From assembly GCF_014646295.1 (NCBI RefSeq), contig NZ_BMNE01000003.1, forward strand, positions 886,422-950,421: a DNA stretch of 64,000 nucleotides, given 5' to 3'. The notes under the pieces are model-generated. The model worked only from the letters and a program-made list of their open reading frames with translations. It had not been told where the DNA came from and did no database searches. The position numbers were made by a program, and so were the translations under genes. The DNA comes from Nocardia rhizosphaerihabitans. Lineage in GTDB: Bacteria > Actinomycetota > Actinomycetes > Mycobacteriales > Mycobacteriaceae. This document shows positions 26,105-34,892 of the stretch, one piece after another. Each line of letters opens with the position of its first letter. Position 1 is the first letter of the stretch.

Positions 26105-26425
26105 GTGCCGAAGTTGGAGATCAAGAGGAACGCCGAGCTGTCCCGCAAAGAGGTATCCGAGCGCCTCATCGCGATCGGACAGGCCATCGCACGGGGCCCC
26201 GACGTGGAACTGACAGCAAATGACGACTCGCTCGAGATCGTCGTTGCCGACCGTCTCCGATGGGAGCTCGAGATCGAAGTCGACGGCGACAAGACCGAAA
26301 TCGAGATCGAGATCAGCTGGCACGACGATCCGGCCGCCGATGCCGACGCGACATCGGAATCGCGGCCGGCTGCTCCAGCCAAGGCCGCGCGTCGCGGGCG
26401 AGCGCGCAAGACGACCACCAAGTAG
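26105..26425 (+). CDS. Amphi-Trp domain protein
   Basis: A 106-aa acidic protein. The N-terminal KLEIKRNAELSRKEVSERLIAIGQAIARG and the strand pair RWELEIEVDGDKTEIEIEISW ending in Trp fit the small amphi-Trp domain, named for its amphipathic strands and C-terminal tryptophan and often found near membrane-stress genes. A Lys/Arg/Ala-rich tail (residues about 90-106) follows. The GTG at 26105 is chosen because AGGAG lies 6 bases upstream. Function unknown. Confidence 0.75.
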   Translation: MPKLEIKRNAELSRKEVSERLIAIGQAIARGPDVELTANDDSLEIVVADRLRWELEIEVDGDKTEIEIEISWHDDPAADADATSESRPAAPAKAARRGRARKTTTK

Positions 26426-26493
26426 GTCACCGGCAGCACCGCCGAATCGCTGCTCGACCGGCGAGCGCCTCCGCTGCGGTGCTCGCCGCGGGC

Positions 26494-27663
26494 TCAGGTG
26501 AGGTTGCGCTCGGTGACCCTGTCGTCGAGCCAGGTCAGCCGCTGGTCGATCAGTTCGGTGCGGTCGGGATCAGCGCGGTCTCGGACCCGGCGCAGCATGT
26601 CCCGGAGGGCCGTGACGACCATCGGCGCGTTGGCGGCGTACATGATGTCGTCGACACCTGTGCGGAGGAACTCCTCCCATCCCGGCAGGTCGATGACCAG
26701 CCGTTCGACGCCGTTGTGGTCGGTGCGGCGCAACGGATCGAGCCGTGTCGCAGCGACAGATCCGAGCAGATCCCCCAGCTCGTCGAAGGCTTGGACCGCG
26801 GTCGCCGGGTCGTTCACCGCCGAAGACACTGCGCGCAGCGCGATATCGGCCAGCAGCCGGAACGCGAGCAGAGGGTCCTGGTCGAAAGTCCGTTCGTTGC
26901 CGACGATCAGCCCCTGCAGCACACTGGCTTCGGACAGCTTCCCGCCGTAGACATCGGCGACACGACTGCCGCGATGCAGTGTGGCACCAGGACTCTGCCA
27001 CACGACGATGACCGCGTTCGCTGCAGTCGCCACATCGATCAGCCGGTCGACCTCGACCCGTTGCAGCACCATGGGAGGGTGCTGCCAGACAACCGACATG
27101 TGTGGCGGCAGGAGTGGGGATCGAGCCGGCGAGACCTCGCCGTGCTCAGGGTACGCGGCGCCGAGCACCTTTCGCCCGCGGGCGGCGATCGCGCCCAGCG
27201 CCGGAGCCAATTGAATGGCGGAAAAGGCCCGCAACTGCAATGTTCGCAACAGGGCGATCTGTACCAGCACCAGCACCATCGCCAGGAGCGGCACGCCCGC
27301 CGAGACCTCGGGTTGTTTGCCGATGGCCAGGGCGGCGGTGACACAGAATACGGCAAGTCCGAGGGCGAAGCCGAAGGTCCGCCAGACGATCGGGTCGTCG
27401 CGGAACAGCATCAACCGCGGCGTGAAAGCGGTTGTCACCCACTGCACTACGAGGAACAGCAGCGAGAAGATGACCGCCACCGCACCGAGGACACCGAGCC
27501 CGATCGCCAGGAGCGTGTCGATCACCTGGGCACTGGCCACGCGAGGGCCCCACGCTATCCGCGTGACGGCGAAGCCTGCGCCCAGCCCGACAAAGACGAA
27601 GACGAGCTGGGCAAGGCCTGCGCGCACGCGGCGGGTTCGGACCACCCTGGCGAGGACGGCCAC
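26494..27663 (-). CDS. DUF2254 membrane protein
   Basis: A 389-aa protein with four N-terminal membrane helices (about 15-35, 45-72, 95-112, 122-140) and a soluble C-terminal part. The motif ALRAVSSAVNDPATAVQAFDELGDLL is the DUF2254 signature. The family has no assigned function. It starts with GTG 17 bases after the arylsulfatase stop on the same strand, so it may be read from the same transcript. Confidence 0.85.
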   Translation of the reverse strand: MAVLARVVRTRRVRAGLAQLVFVFVGLGAGFAVTRIAWGPRVASAQVIDTLLAIGLGVLGAVAVIFSLLFLVVQWVTTAFTPRLMLFRDDPIVWRTFGFALGLAVFCVTAALAIGKQPEVSAGVPLLAMVLVLVQIALLRTLQLRAFSAIQLAPALGAIAARGRKVLGAAYPEHGEVSPARSPLLPPHMSVVWQHPPMVLQRVEVDRLIDVATAANAVIVVWQSPGATLHRGSRVADVYGGKLSEASVLQGLIVGNERTFDQDPLLAFRLLADIALRAVSSAVNDPATAVQAFDELGDLLGSVAATRLDPLRRTDHNGVERLVIDLPGWEEFLRTGVDDIMYAANAPMVVTALRDMLRRVRDRADPDRTELIDQRLTWLDDRVTERNLT

Positions 27664-27680
27664 GGCTGACCTCGGTGCCG

Positions 27681-30038
27681 CTACTCGCGCGACAGCATCG
27701 CGACGGCTTCGCGTTCGAGATCGATGAACGGTTCACCGCTCACGTCGACAGCCACCCGGTGCAGGGTTCCGCCGGTGAACGACCACGGTCGCGTTCCGGG
27801 ATAGTCCTGGGTGACGGCTTCGCCGCTGTCGCGTCCCGTATTGAGTCCCTCCCCGGTGAGGCTGAATTTGCCGGGCTGGGTGCGGATTCGGCCTTCACCG
27901 ACCTTCCGGTCGCCGTAGTAGAGGCTCAGGAGCCCGTGGGCGGTGCCGGGCGGGTCCTCGCCGTCCTTGTCGAAGGACGCCGCCAAGATCAGGTTCTCGC
28001 CGGTCGGCAGGTCCTCGGTCGCATCGATACGCTGTTCCTCGCTGCCGAGGAAGTTGTACACATAGTGCAACCGGTTGTCCTTGACATACAGCGCGTGCCC
28101 GCCGAAACGGCCGCCGTGGGAGAACAGGACACCGGCGGCGCCCGGTTCGGGCAGATCGACGAGCGCGCCGATCGAGTACGAGCGGTTGCGGATGTTGACC
28201 GCCACCGCCTCGGGTACCTCCGCGCCGCCGGGACGGTAGACGTAGCGGTGGCGCGGTGGCGCGAGCTGCGGGCGCGGGGTGGTGAGGATTTCCACGGCGG
28301 AACGGTCGTCGAGCGGGAACGCCTGGTTGGTCCCCGCCTCGTAGAACCACAGGCCGATGAGTTCGGCCAGTCTGCCTGGCTCCTCGGCGGCGAGGTCGTG
28401 CATCTCGGCGCGGTCCACCTCGGTGTGGTAGAGCTCCCAGGTGTCGTCGGGGAAGTGACTCCAGCCGCTGAGGGTGGGGTGCGTGGTGACCGCCTTCCAG
28501 CCGTCGTGCCAGATCCCGCGCCCGCCGAGCATGGAGTAGAACTGCGTGTGCTTGGCGGTCGGGATGTTGGGCGCGTCGAAGCTGTAGCGCATACTCACCC
28601 CTTGGAGCGGCACCTGAGCATGTCCCTTCACCATGTCGGGCAGGTCGACATCGAGGCAGTCCAGCAGCGTCGGCACCAGGTCGACGGCGTGATGGTATTG
28701 ATCGCGAGTCTCGCCGTGGGCAGAGATTCCGGCCGGCCAGGAGATCACGCACGGATCGCAGGTGCCGCCGTTGAACGAGTACCGCTTCCACATCTTGAAC
28801 GGGGCGTTGAAGGCCATCGCCCACCCGTTCGGGTAGTGGTTGTAGGTCGTCGGGCTGCCCAACTCGTCGAGTTTGGCCATGTTCTCGGCCAGATCGTCCG
28901 GGACGCCGTTGGCGATCTTGTTCTCGTTGACAGAGCCGTCCGACCCGCCTTCACCGCTGGCCCCGTTGTCGGAGACGACGATGATGATCGTGTTGTCGGG
29001 TTCCTCGATCCGCTCCAAGTAGTCGAGCAAGCGGCCGATCTGATCGTCGCAATGGGACAGGAAACCCGCATACACCTCGGCCATGCGGGAGAACAGCCGC
29101 TGTTCGTCACCGGAGAGGGTGTCCCAGGGCCGGGTGTAGTCCAGCGGCGGGAACGGCTCGCCGTCGGGCCCGCTGCGGGTCTCGGGCGTGCCGATCGGGT
29201 TGAGGGGTGGCAGCTCGGTGTTCTGCGGGACCAGGCCCATCTGCTTCTGCCGCTCGAGAATCTCGGCGCGCATCACCTCGTAGCCCGCGTCGAACCTGCC
29301 CCGGTAGCGGTCGGCCCATTCGCGCGGCGCGTGATGCGGCGCGTGCGCGCAGCCCGGGGCGTAGTAGAGGAAGACCGGACGCTCGGGAGCGATCGCTTTG
29401 ACGTCGTCGATGTATTCGATGGCCCGGTCGGTGATGTCGACGCTGAAGTGGTAGCCGTCCTCGGGCATCGACGGCTGCTCGACCGGATGGTTGTCGTGGA
29501 TCAGATCCGGATACCACTGGTTGGTCTCGGCGCCGAGGAAACCGTAGAACCGCTCGAAACCGCGACCGATCGGCCAGTTGCGTTTGGTGGACGCCAGGTT
29601 CATCTCGTCCTCGGCGCACAGATGCCATTTGCCGACCATCGCCGTGCTGTAGCCCTGCTCGACCAGAACCTCGGCGAGGGTGGCGCACTCCGGTGGGATA
29701 TGACCGTTCGCCCCCGGAAATCCGACCGCGCACTCGCTGATACAGGCCATTCCGTTGGTGGTGTGATTACGGCCGGTGAGCAGGCAGGAGCGGGTCGGCG
29801 AACACAGTGCGGTGGTGTGCCACTGGCTGTAGCGCAGACCTTTCGCCGCGATCCGATCGATGTTCGGCGTCTCGATCGGGCCGCCGTAGCAGCTCATCGC
29901 GCCGAACCCGACGTCGTCGAGCACGATGTAGACGATGTTCGGCGAGCCCGGCGCCGCCTTCGGCTGCTGATAGGGGCCCCAATCCGGGACCGAATCACGG
30001 ATGTCGAGATTGACAACACCGCGGAATGGAATAGCCAT
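27681..30038 (-). CDS. Arylsulfatase
   Basis: A 785-aa type I sulfatase of the alkaline-phosphatase superfamily. Metal-binding DD (D41-D42 in YIVLDDVGFG), the formylglycine site CSPTR (C79-R83) and the downstream SDNGASGEGG metal loop are all visible. Cys79 must be converted to formylglycine for activity. There is no signal peptide, so the enzyme is probably cytoplasmic, as in other large actinobacterial arylsulfatases of this length. It diverges from the formylglycine-generating enzyme gene, whose product would activate it. Substrate unknown. Confidence 0.92.
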   Translation of the reverse strand: MAIPFRGVVNLDIRDSVPDWGPYQQPKAAPGSPNIVYIVLDDVGFGAMSCYGGPIETPNIDRIAAKGLRYSQWHTTALCSPTRSCLLTGRNHTTNGMACISECAVGFPGANGHIPPECATLAEVLVEQGYSTAMVGKWHLCAEDEMNLASTKRNWPIGRGFERFYGFLGAETNQWYPDLIHDNHPVEQPSMPEDGYHFSVDITDRAIEYIDDVKAIAPERPVFLYYAPGCAHAPHHAPREWADRYRGRFDAGYEVMRAEILERQKQMGLVPQNTELPPLNPIGTPETRSGPDGEPFPPLDYTRPWDTLSGDEQRLFSRMAEVYAGFLSHCDDQIGRLLDYLERIEEPDNTIIIVVSDNGASGEGGSDGSVNENKIANGVPDDLAENMAKLDELGSPTTYNHYPNGWAMAFNAPFKMWKRYSFNGGTCDPCVISWPAGISAHGETRDQYHHAVDLVPTLLDCLDVDLPDMVKGHAQVPLQGVSMRYSFDAPNIPTAKHTQFYSMLGGRGIWHDGWKAVTTHPTLSGWSHFPDDTWELYHTEVDRAEMHDLAAEEPGRLAELIGLWFYEAGTNQAFPLDDRSAVEILTTPRPQLAPPRHRYVYRPGGAEVPEAVAVNIRNRSYSIGALVDLPEPGAAGVLFSHGGRFGGHALYVKDNRLHYVYNFLGSEEQRIDATEDLPTGENLILAASFDKDGEDPPGTAHGLLSLYYGDRKVGEGRIRTQPGKFSLTGEGLNTGRDSGEAVTQDYPGTRPWSFTGGTLHRVAVDVSGEPFIDLEREAVAMLSRE

Positions 30039-30297
30039 GGGGCAGACTCCTCACAGAGGGAATACCGATGCGCGGCGAATCCGCGGCGCTCCTCGCTGAG
30101 AGGAATCGCGGCGAGTTCCCTGCAGGCCTTCGGATATGGCCGGTCCTGCGAACCCGACCGACATTACACCGGGCACTCGGTGGATACCGCGATCATGATC
30201 GAAAGTTCACCCTTGCCTGGTGAGGGATTACAGTGTCGTGACAGCGAAGCTCGGACTGTCTCCCGCGATATCCGCCGGTCATCGGAAGGGCAACGAT

Positions 30298-31248
30298 ATG
30301 AACAGGATCCCCGGCGAGCAACCACTGCACAGTGATCGCCCTCGGCAGGAACACCTGGTATGGATCGAGGGCGGCACCTTCACCATGGGCTCGGACAACC
30401 ATTACCCCGAGGAAGCACCGGCGCACCGGGTCTCGGTCCCCGGATTCTGGATCGACTCGCATCCGGTGACAAATGCCGAATTCGCCCGGTTCGTCTCCCG
30501 TACCCGTTATGTCACGGTCGCCGAGCGCGCCCCGACCGCGGCCGACTACCCCGATGCCGACCCGGACCAACTGGTCGCGGGCTCGTCGGTGTTCATTCAG
30601 CCGGATCACCGTGTGCGCCTTGACCAGCCCTATCAATGGTGGCATTGGGTTCCCGGCGCGAACTGGCGACATCCACAGGGCCCTGGCACGTCCATCAAGA
30701 AGCGACCCGACCATCCGGTGGTGCATATCGCTTGGGACGACGTCGCGGCATATGCAGTATGGGCCCGCAAAGAAATTCCGACCGAAGCCGAATGGGAATA
30801 CGCCTGCCGCGGTGGGCTCGACGGCGCCGAATTCGCCTGGGGCGACGAATTCGAACCCGGTAACACCCTGATGGCCAATACCTGGCACGGCGAATTCCCC
30901 CACCACAACACGCGAATCGACCGTTATGAAGGGACCTCGCCCACCGGATCTTTCCCGCCCAACGGTTATGGACTGTCGGACATGATCGGCAATGTCTGGG
31001 AATGGACCCGGGATTGGTACACCGAGCACAAGCGCCCGGCCCATTCCTGCTGTGTCCCCGAGGATCCGCGCGGCGGCGCGGAAGAGAGCAGCCGTGATCA
31101 CTCGAATATCGGCCGTCGCGTCATCAAAGGCGGCTCACACCTGTGCGCCCCGAACTATTGCCGGCGGTACCGGCCTGCGGCCAGAATGGCCCAAGCTGTC
31201 GACACCTCGACCTCACATCTGGGATTCCGGTTGATCGTTCGACCGTGA
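30298..31248 (+). CDS. Formylglycine-generating enzyme (sulfatase activator)
   Basis: A 316-aa FGE-sulfatase (SUMF1) protein. Features are IEGGTFTMGSDNHYPEEAPAHRVSVPGFWID, TEAEWEYACRGG, GLSDMIGNVWEWTRDWY and the C-terminal GGSHLCAPNYCRRYRP. The two cysteines (about C283 and C288) are the copper-binding redox pair of true FGE, so this is a catalytic enzyme, not a non-catalytic SUMF-like domain. It oxidises the sulfatase CxPxR Cys to formylglycine with O2. Start: ATG 30298 after GGAAGGGCAACGAT. It diverges from the arylsulfatase (259 bp between) and overlaps the next gene. Confidence 0.92.
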   Translation: MNRIPGEQPLHSDRPRQEHLVWIEGGTFTMGSDNHYPEEAPAHRVSVPGFWIDSHPVTNAEFARFVSRTRYVTVAERAPTAADYPDADPDQLVAGSSVFIQPDHRVRLDQPYQWWHWVPGANWRHPQGPGTSIKKRPDHPVVHIAWDDVAAYAVWARKEIPTEAEWEYACRGGLDGAEFAWGDEFEPGNTLMANTWHGEFPHHNTRIDRYEGTSPTGSFPPNGYGLSDMIGNVWEWTRDWYTEHKRPAHSCCVPEDPRGGAEESSRDHSNIGRRVIKGGSHLCAPNYCRRYRPAARMAQAVDTSTSHLGFRLIVRP

Positions 31249-31709
31249 CCGACCCGCCGTCGGTATACCGCCCGCTCAGCGATCCGACCCTGATGGGCCG
31301 GTGGAGTCCGGAGAACCGCGGCGCGAAGGTCGCGCAGGAGCGCGAATCCTCGTATGTCGGAATGGAATTCGAGGGGTTCAACAAGCGGGGCGCTGCGCGC
31401 TGGGTGACTCGCTGCGTGGTGATCGCGGCGGATCCGGGGCAGCGGTTCGCGTTCCGGGTCGACGCGATCGGCGTCCGGCGGCCGTGGTTGCGCGGCGGGA
31501 TCGCCACCTGGGATTACCGATTCGCGCCGGAGAACGGTGGCACTCGGGTCACCGAGACCTGGCACGACGATCGCGAGCGGTGGCCGGATGCGGTGGTTCA
31601 GGTCTTCGACCGGGTCGCCACCGGTGGCGACACCTTCGTGGAGTTCCAGCGCAAGAACATCCACCGCACCCTGCGTAATCTCGAGCAGCAGCTCGAATCG
31701 ATGCCGTGA
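31245..31709 (+). CDS. SRPBCC-family protein, N-terminally short
   Basis: A 154-aa START/SRPBCC-type protein: SDPTLMGRWSPE, EFEGFNKRGAARW, TWDYRFAPENGGTRVTETW and a long C-terminal helix. Relatives usually begin with a beta strand of about 10 more residues before the SxPxxVY helix; here the GTG at 31245 overlaps the FGE stop (GTGA) and the frame upstream does not resemble that strand. So the protein is slightly truncated or diverged at its N-terminus. Coupled with FGE; a role in sulfatase activation is not known for the family. Confidence 0.7.
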   Translation: MTDPPSVYRPLSDPTLMGRWSPENRGAKVAQERESSYVGMEFEGFNKRGAARWVTRCVVIAADPGQRFAFRVDAIGVRRPWLRGGIATWDYRFAPENGGTRVTETWHDDRERWPDAVVQVFDRVATGGDTFVEFQRKNIHRTLRNLEQQLESMP

Positions 31710-31716
31710 CCGTTCA

Positions 31717-32091
31717 TCAACCCCCGAGCCCGGCCAGAATCGCCACCGGTGCCAGCAGGAGCCACTGCGGAAGGCGCAGCAACGGCGCGCGACCCGGCAG
31801 GCGCGACGCGATCACCAGGAAAACGACCGTGTACGCCGCGAACCGGGCGGCGGTCAGCATCGCGACCAGCTCGGTCCCCGCCGGCTGCCACCACGCCAAC
31901 GCGAGCAGCGTCGCCGCGGTGGCGACGAGGTCGACGCTCACCATGTGCCACACCGCGTGCATGGTTCGCTTCGGGACGTCGGCCATCGAGCTGGCCAGCA
32001 GCGGCCGCACCGGATCGACGTGTCCGGCGATGATGTGGATCGCCGACACCACCGCGGCGGTCAGGCCCGCGGCCAGCAGATACCCGTTCAT
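31717..32091 (-). CDS. Small four-helix membrane protein
   Basis: A 124-aa protein with four hydrophobic segments (about 5-22, 48-66, 78-95, 103-120). Polar features are IHIIAGHVDPVRPLL and a HAVWHMVSVD pattern, whose His residues lie near the membrane face. The ATG at 32091 is preferred over an in-frame start at 32124 because the hydrophobic segment begins at once. No family name can be given. Convergent with the SRPBCC gene. Confidence 0.65.
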   Translation of the reverse strand: MNGYLLAAGLTAAVVSAIHIIAGHVDPVRPLLASSMADVPKRTMHAVWHMVSVDLVATAATLLALAWWQPAGTELVAMLTAARFAAYTVVFLVIASRLPGRAPLLRLPQWLLLAPVAILAGLGG

Positions 32092-32194
32092 CGCACTGAC
32101 ATTACGGGGCCACCCGCCCTGCAATTCGAAGTGTGACGCAGCTCGTATAGCGTTGGCGGCACAGGAAATTCGACCTCGATGTGGTCACATTCGG

Positions 32195-33529
32195 CTACCG
32201 GAAGTACGGGTAGTCCTGCACCCAGTGGAATCCGCGGCTGCGCAGAGTGAATGCGCTGGGGTCCACCCGGTCCAGGGTGATCGTGACCGAGCGGTCGTTC
32301 AGTGTCCCGTGCAGTGACAGCCGGTCCGGTGTGGGTTGCTCGGTGGTCAGCGTCGCGAAGGGGCGCCCGACCTCCCCATTGGCCATCGTGGTCAGTTCCA
32401 GCTGTCCGGCAGGGCGGAAGGCGGCTTGCACCAGCACCAGTTCACCGTTCATCCGCTGGTATGTCGCTTGCCCTGGGTCATCGAAAACTAGTCGCTGCCA
32501 ACGATTCTCGTCCGTCGTCAGCGGCGGTACCGACAGCCCGTCGAGGGTGAAGCCGCGCACTTCCCAGATTCCGTACAGTTCGGACTTGGGGCTGGCCGCA
32601 CCGTACTGTTCTTGCCAGACCACCCACCGGTCATAGCCACTACCCACCGCGATCCAGAGTCCGAGGGCCACCTGAATCCACAGTGCGATGCGGTTTTTCC
32701 GGTTGTCGGTGAACAGCGGGGGCTGGGTCAGCGGTTCACACGCGCGGTCCAGCACGAACACATTCACGAGTCGTCGCAGGTATGGGGCAAGCAGCACCAG
32801 ACTGATCAGCAGCAGGTGCGCGGCGAGCAGTTTTTCCGGGATGTCGAACGTCATGTTCAGCACCAGTATTTGCGCCGTGCTTGCCAAGCTCACTGCCGCA
32901 CCGAGTACCGCGGTCCGCGGCACGAACAACAGCAGCCCGGCCACGACTTCCACCGCGCCGAGCGTCATCTCGTACGGATAGGAGCTGCCGACCTGCAGCC
33001 ACAGCACCGAGGCCGGGCTCATTTCGCCGTAGGGCTGCAACAGCTGTGCCAGCGTCGGGCCCGGCATCTGGGTGGGAATCAGCTTGGCGAACCCGAACCC
33101 CAGCATCTGCCCGCCCAGGCACACCCGCAGAAACAGCGTGAACCAGGCCGACAGCCGGGGGTGGGAGGTGCGACGGTCGAACGCCGTCCACACGGCGGTG
33201 CCCACCGTCGCGACTATCAGGAGGCAGAACACCAGCACCCAGACAGCCGCCTGATCCCCGGCGCCGGAGTCCGCGTGCTGCACCGCGTCGACCCCGAAGA
33301 CCGTTCTGCCCACCCAACCGGTGACGGGGTCGGTCAGGGACATGTTCCACGGCCCGGTGTACCTGCGGGTCCACTGGCTGAGGATGCCGAACAGCGCGAA
33401 CGGGATATAGCTGTTGAGCAGGCAGAACATGCCGAAATAGAGAACGCTGAATCGGAACGCGAACTGCGTCGGCGGATTCCGGTCGACCCGAGGGGCGGTG
33501 GGCAGGTCCGCATCGAGCGTGCTGATCAC
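32195..33529 (-). CDS. DoxX-like membrane protein
   Basis: A 444-aa protein. The N-terminal half has about seven hydrophobic segments with LFLRVCLGGQMLGFGFAKLIPTQMP and YPYEMTLGAVEVVAGLLLFVPRTAVLGA, the pattern of DoxX-type quinone-linked membrane proteins. The C-terminal half (about 330-444) is a soluble beta-rich domain ending in RGFHWVQDYPYFR, seen in related larger proteins. Start GTG at 33529 overlaps the VanY-like stop (GTGA), so the two are cotranslated. Confidence 0.72.
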   Translation of the reverse strand: MISTLDADLPTAPRVDRNPPTQFAFRFSVLYFGMFCLLNSYIPFALFGILSQWTRRYTGPWNMSLTDPVTGWVGRTVFGVDAVQHADSGAGDQAAVWVLVFCLLIVATVGTAVWTAFDRRTSHPRLSAWFTLFLRVCLGGQMLGFGFAKLIPTQMPGPTLAQLLQPYGEMSPASVLWLQVGSSYPYEMTLGAVEVVAGLLLFVPRTAVLGAAVSLASTAQILVLNMTFDIPEKLLAAHLLLISLVLLAPYLRRLVNVFVLDRACEPLTQPPLFTDNRKNRIALWIQVALGLWIAVGSGYDRWVVWQEQYGAASPKSELYGIWEVRGFTLDGLSVPPLTTDENRWQRLVFDDPGQATYQRMNGELVLVQAAFRPAGQLELTTMANGEVGRPFATLTTEQPTPDRLSLHGTLNDRSVTITLDRVDPSAFTLRSRGFHWVQDYPYFR

Positions 33530-34119
33530 TGCTGCATCCTCGGATCTTCGGTGGGGTCGGCGTACCGGGGCGGGCAGCCGTATTCGCCTGCGTCGGCGCG
33601 CAGTTCGTAGTGCCAGGGCTCGTTGATATAGACCTGGCACAGCCCGTACCCGGCGCCGTGTTCGGCCAGCCATGCCGCGGCGTCGATCGGCCCGATGTCG
33701 ACCGCGTCCCCGGACACGTGCGCCGAGGTGTCGGGGGTGGCCACCCATCGGGCGGCTTCGGCGCGCGAGCCGTACTTCGACACCGCTTCACGCAGTAGTT
33801 GTTCCTGGTACCGCGCGGAGCGCCACCCGCTGTTGACCACGAATCGGATTCCGTCGTCGGCCGCATCCGTGGCAGCCCGGCGCAGGGCATCGAGCAGGTC
33901 GGGGTCGAGGTTGGCGACGGACGCGTCCTCGTCGTCGAAGACGGTCGCGCCGGGCGGTGGACGGTCACCGACAGGAAGGCCGATGGACCGCGCGGCCGAG
34001 AAGTCCTGCGACTGGTAGACGAGGACGCCGGCCGCCGCCGCGCCGACGAGGACAAGGGCGGTGAAGATGATCGGCCGGAAACGAGGAGTGACTGTCGGTG
34101 CTGGTCCGCTAGGGTTCAT
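33526..34119 (-). CDS. D-Ala-D-Ala carboxypeptidase, M15/VanY family
   Basis: A 197-aa membrane-anchored (helix about residues 17-35) M15 zinc peptidase. The zinc motif SAHVSGDAVDIG (SxHxxGxAxD) and the second metal motif EPWHYE (His with Glu) are intact, as is the preceding NSGWRS loop. Such enzymes trim the terminal D-Ala of peptidoglycan precursors or stem peptides. A TTG at 34131 is an alternative start. It diverges from a VanRS-like two-component system. Confidence 0.88.
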   Translation of the reverse strand: MNPSGPAPTVTPRFRPIIFTALVLVGAAAAGVLVYQSQDFSAARSIGLPVGDRPPPGATVFDDEDASVANLDPDLLDALRRAATDAADDGIRFVVNSGWRSARYQEQLLREAVSKYGSRAEAARWVATPDTSAHVSGDAVDIGPIDAAAWLAEHGAGYGLCQVYINEPWHYELRADAGEYGCPPRYADPTEDPRMQQ

Positions 34120-34208
34120 ACCTTCAGTCAAGGCAACGAGCTGTTGCCCGCACGTATCCAGTTTTCGATACGCCGACGATAGTGCCCGTCGGGGAGAGTC
34201 GAGAGTCT

Positions 34209-34892
34209 ATGCGCGTACTGATCGTCGAGGACGAACCCTTTCTGGCCGAAGCCATCCGTGATGGCCTGCGCCTGGCCGCGATCGCCGCCGACACCGCCGG
34301 TGACGGTGACACCGCCCTGGAACTGCTGAGCATCAACACCTACGACATCGCCGTCCTCGACCGCGACATCCCCGGCCCCTCCGGTGACGAGATCGCCGAA
34401 CACATCGTCGCCTCCGGCAGCGGCATGCCGATCCTGATGCTCACCGCCGCCGACCGGCTCGACGACAAGGCGAGCGGGTTCGAACTCGGCGCCGACGACT
34501 ACCTCACCAAACCGTTCGATCTGCGTGAACTCGTTCTCCGGCTCAGGGCACTCGACCGCAGGCGCGCCCACAGCAGACCACCGGTACGGGAGATCGCGGA
34601 CCTGCGGCTGGATCCGTTCCGTCGCGAGGTCTTCCGCGACGGCCACTTCGTGGCGTTGACCCGCAAGCAGTTCGCGGTGCTCGAAGTCCTCGTCGCCGCC
34701 GAGGGCGGTGTCGTCAGCGCCGAAGAACTCCTGGAGCGGGCGTGGGACGAGAACGCGGACCCGTTCACCAACGCGGTGCGGATCACCGTCTCGGCCCTGC
34801 GCAAACGTCTCGGCGAGCCCTGGATCATCGCTACCGTCGCCGGAGTCGGATACCGCATCACCACCGGGCGGGACGGAGCAGACCGTGGATAG
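34209..34892 (+). CDS. OmpR/VanR-type response regulator
   Basis: A 227-aa response regulator. The receiver domain carries the acidic pair EDE, the phospho-acceptor Asp in IAVLDRDIPGPSGDE, the Thr/Lys switch residues (LMLTAADR, DDYLTKPFDL), and then an OmpR-type winged helix (about 130-225; LTRKQFAVLEVLVAAEGGVVSAEELLERAW, VGYRI). ATG at 34209. It overlaps its kinase gene by 8 bases and diverges from the VanY-like gene, which is a likely target. Confidence 0.9.
   Translation: MRVLIVEDEPFLAEAIRDGLRLAAIAADTAGDGDTALELLSINTYDIAVLDRDIPGPSGDEIAEHIVASGSGMPILMLTAADRLDDKASGFELGADDYLTKPFDLRELVLRLRALDRRRAHSRPPVREIADLRLDPFRREVFRDGHFVALTRKQFAVLEVLVAAEGGVVSAEELLERAWDENADPFTNAVRITVSALRKRLGEPWIIATVAGVGYRITTGRDGADRG

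Noticed and set aside
30039..30297. Possible small RNA or operator in the sulfatase/FGE divergent region
   Set aside because: No inverted repeat longer than chance and no recognised RNA motif could be seen by eye.
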